Assembly (NCBI GenBank): GCA_903952435.1 | Contig: CAJBFN010000002.1 | Location: 81,507 to 145,506, forward strand | Length of the DNA: 64,000 nucleotides | Direction: 5' to 3' | Source of the DNA: an uncultured bacterium | GTDB taxonomy: Bacteria > Patescibacteriota > Saccharimonadia > Saccharimonadales > Saccharimonadaceae | In this document: piece by piece, positions 8,537 through 16,898 of the stretch | Position numbering within the stretch: position 1 is the stretch's first letter | How the letters are laid out: each line of letters starts with the position of its first letter | The notes under the pieces: generated by a model | Told to the model about the DNA's origin: nothing | Databases searched by the model: none | The model's input: the letters and a program-made list of their open reading frames with translations, nothing else | Made by a program: the position numbers and the translations under genes

Positions 8537-9693
8537 AAATTCATAAAAAGATTTTAATATTTATTTCAGCTGCGGTATTGATGATTTTCGCACCTTTACA
8601 GATAATCAACAAACCAGTTGCGGCTGATCAATATGATGATCAAATATTATCATTACAAAATGACATTTCTGCCTATCAAGCTGAGGCTGCAAGATTAGAT
8701 GCTGAAGCGATTACTCTTCAATCTGCACTTGAGCAATTGGCAAACCAAGAAGCTGTTCTTCAGACGCAGATAAATATTAGCCAGTCAAAATATGATCAGT
8801 TGGTCCAAAAAATTGCCGATACCGAAAAACAGATTAGTGACAATAAAGATGCGCTGGGTATGACAATAGCTAATATGTATGTCGAAGATAATATAACGCC
8901 AGTAGAGATGTTATTTAGTAGTAATAATATTAGCGATTATATGGACAAGCAGGAATACCGCAGTTCAGTTAGGGATCAGTTAACATCGACAATCTCAAAG
9001 ATTAAAGATCTGAAGGTACAACTAGATCAACAAAAATTAGATATCGAAAAAGTCTTAGCTGAACAAAGATCTCAGCGCGATCAATTAACTGCTAGAAAAA
9101 ATCAACAAGCTTGGCTACTTGAGCAAACTAAGGGTCAAGAATCTGCTTATCAGGATTTGATAAAGGGCAGTGAGTCTAAGATAGCTGAAGCGAGAGCTAT
9201 TCAGGCAGCTATTCGTGCTGCTGTCAGCAGGACAGGTGGCGGGTCGGTCATAAATGGTGGTTTATTAGCTGATTATGGCTGGAATGATTTTAACTGTCCG
9301 ATGCAAGGCTATCTTTCTACTGGTGGCGCGGATGGTCGCGGTGGTGATGGGTTTGGTTATGGGTGTCGTCAATGTAGTAGCTATGTTGCTTGGAAAATTG
9401 CAAAGGCAACTAATTTTTATCCGCAATGGGGCGATGGAAGAAGTTTTACCTCTAACGCACAGGCTAAATTTGGAGTTGGTGATGGGCAACCGCATGCCGG
9501 GTCAATAGCCGTAATGGATGGTGGGCCATTTGGTCATGTTGCATGGGTCGAAACGGATCCTTATATGAAAGATGGTCGTATGGTTATTCAAGTTAGCCAA
9601 TATAATGTTGATTATGGTGCTGGTTACGGCATGTATAGTTTAGTAGAGTGGTCAGTAAATGCTTTTGATCACTATGTGCAAATTGTTAAATAA
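8533..9693 (+). CDS. FtsEX-associated peptidoglycan hydrolase: coiled coil plus CHAP domain (PcsB-like)
   Basis: A 386-residue secreted protein. Signal peptide at residues 1-31 (KILIFISAAVLMIFAPLQI). Residues ~35-245 form a long heptad-rich coiled coil, as in PcsB/CwlO-type proteins that dock on FtsX. Residues ~260-386 are a CHAP amidase/endopeptidase domain: the catalytic Cys lies in GYGCRQCSSYVAWK and the His in GHVAWVE. The first Cys of the domain (FNCPM) may add a disulfide. It overlaps ftsX by 4 bases, which strongly supports FtsEX control by analogy with the pneumococcal FtsX-PcsB complex. Exact bond specificity cannot be read from sequence. Confidence 0.88.
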   Translation: MKIHKKILIFISAAVLMIFAPLQIINKPVAADQYDDQILSLQNDISAYQAEAARLDAEAITLQSALEQLANQEAVLQTQINISQSKYDQLVQKIADTEKQISDNKDALGMTIANMYVEDNITPVEMLFSSNNISDYMDKQEYRSSVRDQLTSTISKIKDLKVQLDQQKLDIEKVLAEQRSQRDQLTARKNQQAWLLEQTKGQESAYQDLIKGSESKIAEARAIQAAIRAAVSRTGGGSVINGGLLADYGWNDFNCPMQGYLSTGGADGRGGDGFGYGCRQCSSYVAWKIAKATNFYPQWGDGRSFTSNAQAKFGVGDGQPHAGSIAVMDGGPFGHVAWVETDPYMKDGRMVIQVSQYNVDYGAGYGMYSLVEWSVNAFDHYVQIVK

Positions 9694-9710
9694 AATGATA
9701 ATGAGGTTAT

Positions 9711-10940
9711 ATGCAACATATTAAAATGAAAAGTGCCGATTCTGAAAATAATTGTCAAAAATCAAAAAAACCAATATCGCCAGTTTTATTATTTATAATA
9801 ATCGCTTTTTCAGTTGGGCTTGGTTTTGTAGTTGGAAATTATAAATATCAAATTACGGCAGCGATTGGCCCGGTATTTGGCTATAAGGCGCATGCGGGTA
9901 GTTTAGATGTAAGTTCGTTGCAGGAAACTTATAATGCTCTTGCTGGCAATTTTGATGGCACATTGGACATAAAGTCTTTAATCGAAGGTGCTAGTCGCGG
10001 GATGGTTGCAGCTGCAGGCGATGACTACACGATATATATGAGTTCTAAAGAGGTGATTGATTTTAACAACAGTCTGACTGGTAATATTGGTGGCGGCATT
10101 GGCGCTGAGATTGGTATAAAAAACAATAAAGTTGTTATTATACGAGCATTAAAAAATAATCCAGCCGAAAAAGCCGGCCTTAACGCTGATGATATTGTTT
10201 TAGGCATTAATGATCAATCAACTGATGGTTGGACGGTTGATAAGGCCGTTAGTAACATTCGTGGCGACGCCGGCACAACGGTTAAATTATCTATTCAGCG
10301 TGGTAGTGAGATAAAAGAATTTACGATAACTCGTGCAATAATAGATAACCCCAGCGTCGATAGTAGTGTTGTTGATGGGGTTGGGATTTTGACGATTAGC
10401 CGTTTTGACGAAAAAACTGGTAGCTTGGCGCGACTTGCAGCCCAGGGATTTATAAAGCAAAATATCAAAGCTGTAATATTAGATCTTCGCGGTGATGGAG
10501 GCGGTTATGTTGACGCAGCCAGAGACGTCGCTGGCTTGTGGCTAGATAATAAGACGGTTATGACCCAAAAATCAGGGGGTGTAGTCCAGGATGTAATCAC
10601 AACTGGCAATAACGCTATTTTGAATGGTATACCGACGGCAGTTTTGGTAAATGGTGGCAGCGCTAGCGCTAGTGAAATTGTGGCCGGTGCATTGCGCGAT
10701 AATAATGCCGCAAAATTAGTTGGTGAAAAAACCTTTGGCAAGGGAAGCATGCAACAATTGGCATCACTTAGTAGTGGAGCAGAGTTAAAGGTTACGATTG
10801 CTAAATGGTATACGCCTAATGATACTAATGTAGATAAAAATGGTTTTGAGCCTGACATTACCGTAACCTTGACCCAGGCTGATATTGATAGGGGCTTTGA
10901 TACTCAATTGGACGCTGCTAAAAAATCACTTGGTTTTTAA
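9711..10940 (+). CDS. S41 family C-terminal processing peptidase (CtpA-like)
   Basis: A membrane-anchored serine protease of 409 residues. One N-terminal membrane helix (VLLFIIIAFSVGLGFVVG, about 25-43), a helical pre-domain, a PDZ domain at ~110-200 (NNPAEKAGLNADDIVLGIND), then the S41 catalytic core with the nucleophile segment GGSASASEIVAGAL near 314-327 and the general-base lysine in GEKTFGKGS near 340. The enzyme faces outward and cleaves C-terminal tails; CtpA proteases often regulate peptidoglycan hydrolases. It sits 17 bases after the CHAP hydrolase gene, so turnover of that hydrolase is a reasonable inference. A GAGG site precedes the ATG. Confidence 0.9.
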   Translation: MQHIKMKSADSENNCQKSKKPISPVLLFIIIAFSVGLGFVVGNYKYQITAAIGPVFGYKAHAGSLDVSSLQETYNALAGNFDGTLDIKSLIEGASRGMVAAAGDDYTIYMSSKEVIDFNNSLTGNIGGGIGAEIGIKNNKVVIIRALKNNPAEKAGLNADDIVLGINDQSTDGWTVDKAVSNIRGDAGTTVKLSIQRGSEIKEFTITRAIIDNPSVDSSVVDGVGILTISRFDEKTGSLARLAAQGFIKQNIKAVILDLRGDGGGYVDAARDVAGLWLDNKTVMTQKSGGVVQDVITTGNNAILNGIPTAVLVNGGSASASEIVAGALRDNNAAKLVGEKTFGKGSMQQLASLSSGAELKVTIAKWYTPNDTNVDKNGFEPDITVTLTQADIDRGFDTQLDAAKKSLGF

Positions 10941-10982
10941 TTGCTTGTGTTTTTACGGTCATATGTAGTAGTATAGAGTTAG

Positions 10983-11360
10983 ATGAATAAAAAGAAGATT
11001 TTACTAGTTGAGGACGACGAAGCACTATCAAGTGTTTATAAAACAAGGCTCGAGATGGAAGGCTTTGAAACTAAAGATGTAAACAATGGCGAGAAAGCTC
11101 TTTCTGTAGCTATCGATTTTAAACCTGATTTGATATTGCTAGACGCTATGATGCCAAAAGTTAGCGGTTTTGATGTGCTTGATATATTAAAAAATACACC
11201 AGCAACCAAAGACATCTTAGTTATAATGTTGACAGCTTTAAGTCAGCCAAAAGACAAAGAGCGTGCCGAGTCACTAGGTGTTGACGACTATCTTGTTAAA
11301 TCACAAGTTGTTATTGGTGACGTAGTTGATCGCGTTAAGCATCATCTTGGGATGAAGTAA
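10983..11360 (+). CDS. Single-domain response regulator (receiver only)
   Basis: A 125-residue CheY-like receiver with no output domain. The acidic pair is in LVEDDEAL, the phosphoacceptor Asp is residue 54 (LILLDAMMP), the switch Thr is in MLTAL, and the conserved Lys is in YLVKSQ near 103. Very similar to the receiver half of the protein at 46487-47248 (shared LILxDxMMPKxSGFDxLDIL and YLVKSQ), so the two are paralogs. No kinase is adjacent. TATAGA at 10972-10977 ends 5 bases before the ATG, giving a likely leaderless start. Output is presumably by protein contact. Confidence 0.9.
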   Translation: MNKKKILLVEDDEALSSVYKTRLEMEGFETKDVNNGEKALSVAIDFKPDLILLDAMMPKVSGFDVLDILKNTPATKDILVIMLTALSQPKDKERAESLGVDDYLVKSQVVIGDVVDRVKHHLGMK

Positions 11361-11375
11361 TAAACTTATAAATAA

Positions 11376-11402
11376 AAAACCGCCCGGGTTGGGCGGTTTT
11401 TT
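11376..11402. terminator. Bidirectional intrinsic terminator between convergent genes
   Basis: ACCGCCC-GGGTT-GGGCGGT hairpin with an A-run before and a T-run after, so it works as a terminator on both strands. It separates the receiver gene (+, stop at 11360) from rpmA (-, stop at 11419). Confidence 0.9.
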
Positions 11403-11418
11403 TATTGTCTTTGTTGAA

Positions 11419-11691
11419 TTATTGAACTGCAACTTGAGTGCGAGGTTCGGTTTTGCCTGTAAAGCGGCTTTTGCTGACTTTTTTGAAGCTAACAATACCA
11501 TCTTGGGAGGCGTGAATAGTATAATCGCGGCTCATAAATGTGCCAGGACCTGCTATTTTAGTTGAACCAGTTTGGCGTATTAAAACTTCACCTGTTCGAA
11601 CAGATTGGCCACCAAAGCGCTTGACGCCAAGTCGTTGACCAGGACTATTTTTAACATTTTTAGCTGAACCGCCAGCTTTGACATGTGACAT
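11419..11691 (-). CDS. rpmA: 50S ribosomal protein L27
   Basis: 90 residues with the L27 signature GQSVRTGEVLIRQTGSTK and the disordered glycine-rich N-terminus (HVKAGGSAKN) that reaches the peptidyl-transferase centre. In most bacteria the first lines read AxKKGxGSxxNGRDSxxKRLGVKxxGGQ; here NGRDS is replaced by NVKNSPGQ, a divergent form. There is no Firmicutes-type cleaved extension. It stands alone, without the usual rplU and obg neighbours. A GGAG Shine-Dalgarno (AAGGAGTC on the minus strand) precedes the ATG. Confidence 0.93.
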   Translation of the reverse strand: MSHVKAGGSAKNVKNSPGQRLGVKRFGGQSVRTGEVLIRQTGSTKIAGPGTFMSRDYTIHASQDGIVSFKKVSKSRFTGKTEPRTQVAVQ

Positions 11692-11763
11692 TTGGATGAC
11701 TCCTTAAAAATTTATAATAAAATCTAATTAACTATACCAAATATAGGGGTTAGCGTCAAGGTT

Positions 11764-12936
11764 TTAGGCGCGAATTAAAACCAATAATTTACGAGCAACA
11801 ATTTGGTCTTCACGGTAATACAAAAGGTCATTTTGCGATACGTTATAAAATTCGTGTATTTTATAGCCCAGCCGAGCGATAGTTGAGGTTAGCGGTAGGT
11901 GGGTGAATTGTCCGTTTTTACTACGCCAAGCTGGCACGGCCAAACAAATTGGTGTGCCGGTCTTTATTTGCGGTGCTAGATTCTTCAAAAACTCATCAAT
12001 AATATGGTCGCAATTTTTTACTACTTCATCTAATTTAACAGGTGATGGAGGTGCACTGAATGGCTGTCCCAAGTAGGTTTCGCAAACAATGGCGTCGATA
12101 GGTTGTTGCCATTTTGTTGTCATGGCATCACCTTCATGCAAATACCAATCGAAAACCTTATTGTGACTATCAGCTAACCAATTAAGGTTTTCGCGACTGT
12201 AGCGAACCATTTTTTCAGCTAAATCTGTGCCATAGACGGCAAAACCTAGTAGGGCTGCTTCTTGTAATATTACGCCGGTGCCGCAAAATGGATCCAGGAT
12301 TCTTTTTTCTTGATTTTTGCTGGCGAGGCCGGTTAAATTAACCATTATCTGGGCAAGTTTTGGCGGCAACATTCCAACAAAGGCATCGCGTTTTGGTCGG
12401 CCTTGATCGCGTTTGGCATAGGCGGTGATATTTTGGGCGCCGGTACTTTCGGCGATTATAACTCGGCCATTATTACCTTTAATAATTAATAATTCGACTT
12501 TGTTCGGTGACAAACCAAGTTTATTATGATGACTGACGGCGCTATTTAGGGCCGAGTCGGTATTTGGAATTAATCGCAAACTGATGCCGTATTTTTTTAA
12601 TTTTTGTTTTAAGATAATGCCAGTTTTTTGGACTTCTCGTGGGCTAATAGCACAGTTGTAGGTGCTAATCCCAAGGGTGATTTTGCCGTCAAATTTCGAC
12701 CACTCGCTCATATAAAAACTAACTATTTTTTGGCTAATTTGGTGCCAGTCGCTTCTGGGAAGTTCCATAATAACTCTGCCGGCTTTTGGTGTGCCGCCAA
12801 GATCTTGAACTTCAAAATTTTCAGTTTCGATAGTTGCTGTCTGGTCCGAAAATAGATTAACGGATTTTCCGCCAAAAACTTGTTCTAACTCGGCGATCCC
12901 AATGGCCGGCTGTCGTCCTAAAATTGCAATATACAT
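11764..12936 (-). CDS. Trm11-like RNA guanine-N2 methyltransferase family protein
   Basis: A 390-residue protein with an N-terminal THUMP-like half (~1-170) and a C-terminal class I SAM methyltransferase of the UPF0020/Trm11 family. The SAM motif ILDPFCGTGVILQEA lies near residue 215, followed by the acidic ribose-binding YGTDLAEKMV. The family's catalytic (D/N)PPY position reads VCETYLGQPF here, so the motif is changed and activity or target may differ. Homologs methylate G10 of tRNA. It is transcribed away from the flippase-like gene with only 51 bases between starts. Substrate is inferred. Confidence 0.72.
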   Translation of the reverse strand: MYIAILGRQPAIGIAELEQVFGGKSVNLFSDQTATIETENFEVQDLGGTPKAGRVIMELPRSDWHQISQKIVSFYMSEWSKFDGKITLGISTYNCAISPREVQKTGIILKQKLKKYGISLRLIPNTDSALNSAVSHHNKLGLSPNKVELLIIKGNNGRVIIAESTGAQNITAYAKRDQGRPKRDAFVGMLPPKLAQIMVNLTGLASKNQEKRILDPFCGTGVILQEAALLGFAVYGTDLAEKMVRYSRENLNWLADSHNKVFDWYLHEGDAMTTKWQQPIDAIVCETYLGQPFSAPPSPVKLDEVVKNCDHIIDEFLKNLAPQIKTGTPICLAVPAWRSKNGQFTHLPLTSTIARLGYKIHEFYNVSQNDLLYYREDQIVARKLLVLIRA

Positions 12937-12968
12937 ATGTTTATTATACCTTGAAAGGAGTATTTAGA

Positions 12969-12977
12969 TGCTATAAT
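12969..12977 (+). promoter_or_regulatory. Extended -10 element, leaderless spacing
   Basis: TGCTATAAT ends 10 bases before the ATG at 12988 and there is no Shine-Dalgarno between them. Same word and spacing as upstream of the pilin gene at 40424. Confidence 0.55.
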
Positions 12978-12987
12978 TATTAGTAAT

Positions 12988-14034
12988 ATGTCATTTCGTT
13001 TTTGGGCGTCGATCATCACTGTAGTATTAGTCGCATTAGTCATATTTTTAGGTTGGGATAAGATAGTCCAAGCCTGGAATTTGCTAGGCAGCGTTAATAT
13101 TTGGATATTGCTATTGATGATACCAATTCAATTTATCAGTTATTTCGCAACTGGCGGTATGATTTTCTCATATTTGCGATCAAAAGGTGATCTGAAAGGT
13201 GCAAAACAAAGCCAAATGACCCGTGTGGCGTTGGAGTTTAATTTTGTGAATCATGTTTTCCCGACGACAGGAGACGCAATCGGGTTCTCGTATTTATGTT
13301 GGTCATTGAAACGATTTGGAGTTAGTTTGGGTCGAGCGACTATGGCACAGATGGTTAGGTTTGCGGCGGCTTTTATAGTTTTCTTGGGATTTTTAGTGTT
13401 GTCGGTTTTCTTGTTGATTTTAGACCAGAAGATTAATCGAACGATTATATTTATGAGCGCATTATTATTGTTATTGATCATTGTTATTATTGCATTGTTC
13501 GCGTACGCGATGAGCAATCATCGGCGATTGATTAAATTTTCTGGTTGGATAACAAAGTTAATAAATAAAGTTGTTTGTAAAATAACTCGCGGCAAAAAAT
13601 CTAAATGCTTAAAACCAGAAAAAGTCGAGGCTTTCTTTACCGAGATGCATCATGACTATCTAGCTATATTGGCTGATAAAAAGATATTAAAAAAGCCATT
13701 TATTTGGGCATTAGTTTTTAATGTGTTTGATGTTATGTTGTTGTTTGTCGCATTCTGGGCATTGGGATTTATAGTTAGCCCAGCTATTTTGTTTGTTGCG
13801 TTTGGTGTTGCGGCTGTTGCTAGTGCATTGGCTGTTACTCCTGGCGGTACTGGTGTTTACGAAGCGGTGATGATTACATTTTTAATATCTGCCGGCGTGC
13901 CAGCCGAGGCAGCGATTGCAGGCACGTTATTGGCTCGGGTAGTATTACTATTGGGCACGATTGCATCTGGCTATGTGTTCTATCAATTAACGATTAATAA
14001 GTATGGCAAACCAAACACCTCAACTAATATTTAG
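12988..14034 (+). CDS. Lysylphosphatidylglycerol-synthase-like membrane protein (UPF0104/YbhN family)
   Basis: A 348-residue integral membrane protein with seven to eight predicted helices. The conserved family block is at the C-terminus (AVTPGGTGVYEAVMITFLISAGVPAEAAIAGTLLARVV), with an earlier NHVFPTTGDAIGF segment matching the family's N-x-x-x-P-x-x-G pattern. Relatives include the flippase half of MprF and proteins near glycosyltransferases; lipid or lipid-linked sugar transport is possible but not shown. The last 32 bases overlap the start of xseA in another frame. Confidence 0.75.
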   Translation: MSFRFWASIITVVLVALVIFLGWDKIVQAWNLLGSVNIWILLLMIPIQFISYFATGGMIFSYLRSKGDLKGAKQSQMTRVALEFNFVNHVFPTTGDAIGFSYLCWSLKRFGVSLGRATMAQMVRFAAAFIVFLGFLVLSVFLLILDQKINRTIIFMSALLLLLIIVIIALFAYAMSNHRRLIKFSGWITKLINKVVCKITRGKKSKCLKPEKVEAFFTEMHHDYLAILADKKILKKPFIWALVFNVFDVMLLFVAFWALGFIVSPAILFVAFGVAAVASALAVTPGGTGVYEAVMITFLISAGVPAEAAIAGTLLARVVLLLGTIASGYVFYQLTINKYGKPNTSTNI

Positions 14035-15106
14035 TGTTAGTGATTTTATAGCTGTAGTTAATCAGACTTTTGAGTATGCTTATCCCACGGTCGAAATAGA
14101 AGGCGAGGTTGCATCGCTAAAAATAAATCAGGGAAAGTTCGTATTTTTCGATATTAAAGATGCTGGCGGCAGCATTGGTTGTTTTATGACTGTTTGGCAG
14201 ATGCGCACGCCAATCGAGGATGGCATGAAAGTTATAATTTCGGCGACGCCAAAAATAACCCAGTGGGGTAAGTTTAGTCTAACTATAAAATCAATTAGGC
14301 CAAGCGGGGAAGGTTCGTTAAAAAAGAGCTTTGAAATATTAAAAGCTAAATTAGATGCAGAGGGTTTGTTTGCGTCTGAGCGAAAACGAAAATTGCCGAT
14401 TATTCCGAGTCATATAGCAGTAATTAGTAGCGTCCAGGCGGCCGGTTATGCTGATTTTATAAAGATACTAAATGATCGTTGGGGTGGTGTTAAGATTGAT
14501 GTAGCTCAGACTTTAGTCCAAGGCGCGGATGCTCCAGATCAAATTATTAGGGCGATAAGTTATTTTAATCAGCAAGAGGTATTACCTGAGGGTTTGGTAA
14601 TTATTCGTGGCGGTGGTAGTGCCGATGATTTGTCGGCTTTTAATGATGAATTATTGGTTCGAGCGATCGCCGGTAGTCGTATTCCGACTTTGGTCGGTGT
14701 TGGTCACGAGATTGATGAAAGTTTGGCTGATTTGGCGGCCGATGTTAGGGCGTCAACACCTAGTAATGCCGCTCAGATATTAGTGCCTGACAAAAACGAA
14801 ATCATTAGAGCTGTTAAAAATCAGATTAATTATTTGTTGCCAAGAATATTGCAGATAATTGATAATCAAAAGCGAGCCTTGGGTGATTTAATGATGGGTG
14901 CGATTGAAAATATTGAATCGGCTTTAAGTGACCAGTTTAAAAACGTTATATCAATTAAAAGTTTATTAGCGCAATTAAATCCCGAAAATGTTTTAGCTAG
15001 GGGGTATGCGTTGCTGCGTGGTGAAATTAAAATTGGCTCAACGATTGAGATTGAAACAAGTAATATTATAATGAAAGCAGAGGTAAAAAATGTCAGTAAA
15101 AAATGA
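14003..15106 (+). CDS. xseA: Exodeoxyribonuclease VII large subunit
   Basis: Catalytic subunit of ExoVII, which degrades single-stranded DNA from both ends to short oligonucleotides. N-terminal OB-fold at ~5-100 (VEIEGEVASLKINQGKFVFFDIKDAGGSIGCFM), then the conserved catalytic domain (AVISSVQAAGYADFIKIL, VIIRGGGSADDLSAFNDELLVRAI, PTLVGVGHEIDESLADLAADVRASTPSNAAQ). 367 residues is short for XseA because the C-terminal coiled-coil stalk is reduced. It overlaps the preceding gene by 32 bases and xseB by 17 bases. Confidence 0.94.
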   Translation: MANQTPQLIFSVSDFIAVVNQTFEYAYPTVEIEGEVASLKINQGKFVFFDIKDAGGSIGCFMTVWQMRTPIEDGMKVIISATPKITQWGKFSLTIKSIRPSGEGSLKKSFEILKAKLDAEGLFASERKRKLPIIPSHIAVISSVQAAGYADFIKILNDRWGGVKIDVAQTLVQGADAPDQIIRAISYFNQQEVLPEGLVIIRGGGSADDLSAFNDELLVRAIAGSRIPTLVGVGHEIDESLADLAADVRASTPSNAAQILVPDKNEIIRAVKNQINYLLPRILQIIDNQKRALGDLMMGAIENIESALSDQFKNVISIKSLLAQLNPENVLARGYALLRGEIKIGSTIEIETSNIIMKAEVKNVSKK

Positions 15107-15290
15107 ATCGATATCTGAAAAAACTATCAGATTAACAAAACTGGTTGAGTGGTTTGATGGCGGGGATTTTAAATTAGAATTGGCACTGGATAAATTTAAA
15201 GAAGCTGAAAAGTTAGCAATCGAAATCGAAAAAGATTTATCGTCATTAAAAAATGAGATTGAAATTGTAAAACAAAAGTTTGATAAATAG
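15090..15290 (+). CDS. xseB: Exodeoxyribonuclease VII small subunit
   Basis: A 66-residue helical protein with the XseB pattern: VEWFDGGDFKLELALDKFKEAEKLA, where a ~20-residue gap separates the two helices that wrap the large-subunit stalk. It overlaps the end of xseA by 17 bases, in keeping with co-translation of the two subunits. Its stop is followed immediately by the next ATG. Confidence 0.88.
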   Translation: MSVKNESISEKTIRLTKLVEWFDGGDFKLELALDKFKEAEKLAIEIEKDLSSLKNEIEIVKQKFDK

Positions 15291-15794
15291 ATGACGTTTT
15301 TTTGGATTTGTTTGGCGGTTTTCCTGGTTTTTGGGCTAGTTGTCTTTCGTGGATCACCATATGTGCCAAGTCAAAAAAAATATATTCGTCAGGCATTTAC
15401 GGATCTTTATAAAATAACATCAAAAGATGTGCTGATAGATATTGGCAGTGGTGACGGTGTGGTTTTGCGTGAAGCGTCCAAATTAGGCGCCAGATCGATT
15501 GGTTATGAAATTAACCCATTACTGGTGTTTATTTCGCGATTTTTATCGTTTAAAAATAAAAAAATTACGGTTCATTTGGCTGATTTTTGGTCGGCAAAAA
15601 TCCCCGATGATACGACGATTATTTATGTTTTTTCGGTCACTCGGGATATAAAAAACATTACTAGGCGATTGCGAAAAGAGGTAAATCGTATAGGACATTC
15701 AGTTTACCTACTGAGCTTTGCTGGTGATTTTACAGATTTAAAACTAGTCAAAAAGAATCAATCGTACAGATTATATTTAATCAATAAAATCTAG
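15291..15794 (+). CDS. Membrane-tethered class I SAM-dependent methyltransferase
   Basis: A 167-residue protein with one N-terminal membrane helix (FFWICLAVFLVFGLVVF, 2-18) followed by a small methyltransferase domain. SAM motif I is DVLIDIGSGDGVVLREASKLG (near 43-63) and the acidic loop is SIGYEINPLL. Such short anchored methyltransferases are frequent in CPR genomes; the substrate is unknown. The start codon directly abuts the xseB stop, so it is probably part of the same operon. Confidence 0.7.
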   Translation: MTFFWICLAVFLVFGLVVFRGSPYVPSQKKYIRQAFTDLYKITSKDVLIDIGSGDGVVLREASKLGARSIGYEINPLLVFISRFLSFKNKKITVHLADFWSAKIPDDTTIIYVFSVTRDIKNITRRLRKEVNRIGHSVYLLSFAGDFTDLKLVKKNQSYRLYLINKI

Positions 15795-15796
15795 CG

Positions 15797-15805
15797 TGTT
15801 ACAAT
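15797..15805 (+). promoter_or_regulatory. Extended -10 element of the soluble kinase gene, leaderless spacing
   Basis: TGTTACAAT ends 8 bases before the ATG at 15814; no Shine-Dalgarno is visible. This would uncouple the kinase-receiver-recO group from xseAB. Confidence 0.45.
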
Positions 15806-15813
15806 AATATTAT

Positions 15814-16539
15814 ATGGATGAGGCGAAGCAGGGTAGTGATCAGGTTTTTGATGGTTTATCATCGATTTCGGCGGCCGCTCATGAGCTAAAATCGCCCTTA
15901 GTCTTGGTCAGGCAATTATCCTTGATGCTTGAAAATGCTGAAGTTTCGGAAACTGAAAAACACAGAATGTTGCGCCAAATTGTTTTAACTAGCGAGCAGG
16001 CTTTGCGTTTAACTAATGATTTAACAAAAGTTGCCAGATTATCCGATGCTATGTTTGATATCGAGCCAATCAACCCGACGCAATTATGTAAAGACATAGT
16101 TTGTGAGTTACGACCGATTTTGCAGGCCAATAATCTTGATATTAAATTAAAATCCTGCAAGCATCCGCTTTTGCTGGTGGCTAATCGTGATTTGCTTCGA
16201 CGAATAATTATGAATTTTAGTGATAATGCGATCAATTATGCCGGCAGCGATGCGGCTGTCGAGATTCAGATAAAAGCTTTGAGTGCTGGCAAAATAATTA
16301 GACTTGGAGTTCGCGATTATGGCCCAGCTTTGTCTAGTGATTTGTGGCGATCGCTGCGCGGTCGGTTATTAAAATCTAGTGTGCCGATTAATTCTAGGCC
16401 GCAAAGCAGTGGGCTAGGTTTGTATATCGCCAGTCAATTTGCTGAGGCTATGAATGGCAAGATTGGCGCTATAAAACATCGAGACGGCGCAACTTTTTAT
16501 GTTGATTTGCAGGCTTCGTCACAACTTAGTTTATTATGA
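15814..16539 (+). CDS. Soluble sensor histidine kinase lacking a sensor domain
   Basis: A 241-residue kinase made only of the dimerisation/phosphoacceptor domain and the ATPase domain. The H-box is AAHELKSPLVLVRQ with His at residue 23; the N-box is NFSDNAINYAGSDA; the G2-box is GLGLYIASQFAEAMNGKIGA. No membrane helix or PAS domain is seen, so any input must come from a partner protein. The H-box begins only ~20 residues from the N-terminus. The TGA stop overlaps the start of the receiver gene by 4 bases, marking a cognate pair. Confidence 0.85.
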   Translation: MDEAKQGSDQVFDGLSSISAAAHELKSPLVLVRQLSLMLENAEVSETEKHRMLRQIVLTSEQALRLTNDLTKVARLSDAMFDIEPINPTQLCKDIVCELRPILQANNLDIKLKSCKHPLLLVANRDLLRRIIMNFSDNAINYAGSDAAVEIQIKALSAGKIIRLGVRDYGPALSSDLWRSLRGRLLKSSVPINSRPQSSGLGLYIASQFAEAMNGKIGAIKHRDGATFYVDLQASSQLSLL

Positions 16540-16898
16540 AATCAGTTTTAATTGTTGAAGACGATAAGTGGCTGGCTGAAAATTATTCCAGAGTCTTAAC
16601 CGGCGCCGGTTATAAAACAACCGTTGCATTAAACGCGCTAGACGCGATTGACGCGGTTGATGATCAAATGCCTGACGCTATTATTCTAGATGTTTTATTG
16701 ACTGGCAGCACGGCTTTTGCATTTTTGAATGAGCTTCAGTCTTATGGCGATACTGGTGTTATACCGATCATATTGTGTACTAGTTTGGCTAGCGAATTGT
16801 CGCTAGAAAATTTAGCACCTTATGGCGTAAAGCAGATAATAGACAAGACTATTATGACGCCGGATGATCTAGTAGTGGCATTATCGAGAGTGTTGTAA
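16536..16898 (+). CDS. Response regulator, receiver domain only
   Basis: A 120-residue receiver paired with the kinase just upstream (4-base overlap). The acidic pocket is IVEDDKW, the phosphoacceptor is in AIILDVLL near residue 51, and the conserved Lys is in QIIDKTI near 108. The switch residue position reads CTSLA. There is no DNA-binding output, so signalling is probably by protein contact. The stop shares one base with the recO start (TAATG). Confidence 0.85.
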   Translation: MKSVLIVEDDKWLAENYSRVLTGAGYKTTVALNALDAIDAVDDQMPDAIILDVLLTGSTAFAFLNELQSYGDTGVIPIILCTSLASELSLENLAPYGVKQIIDKTIMTPDDLVVALSRVL

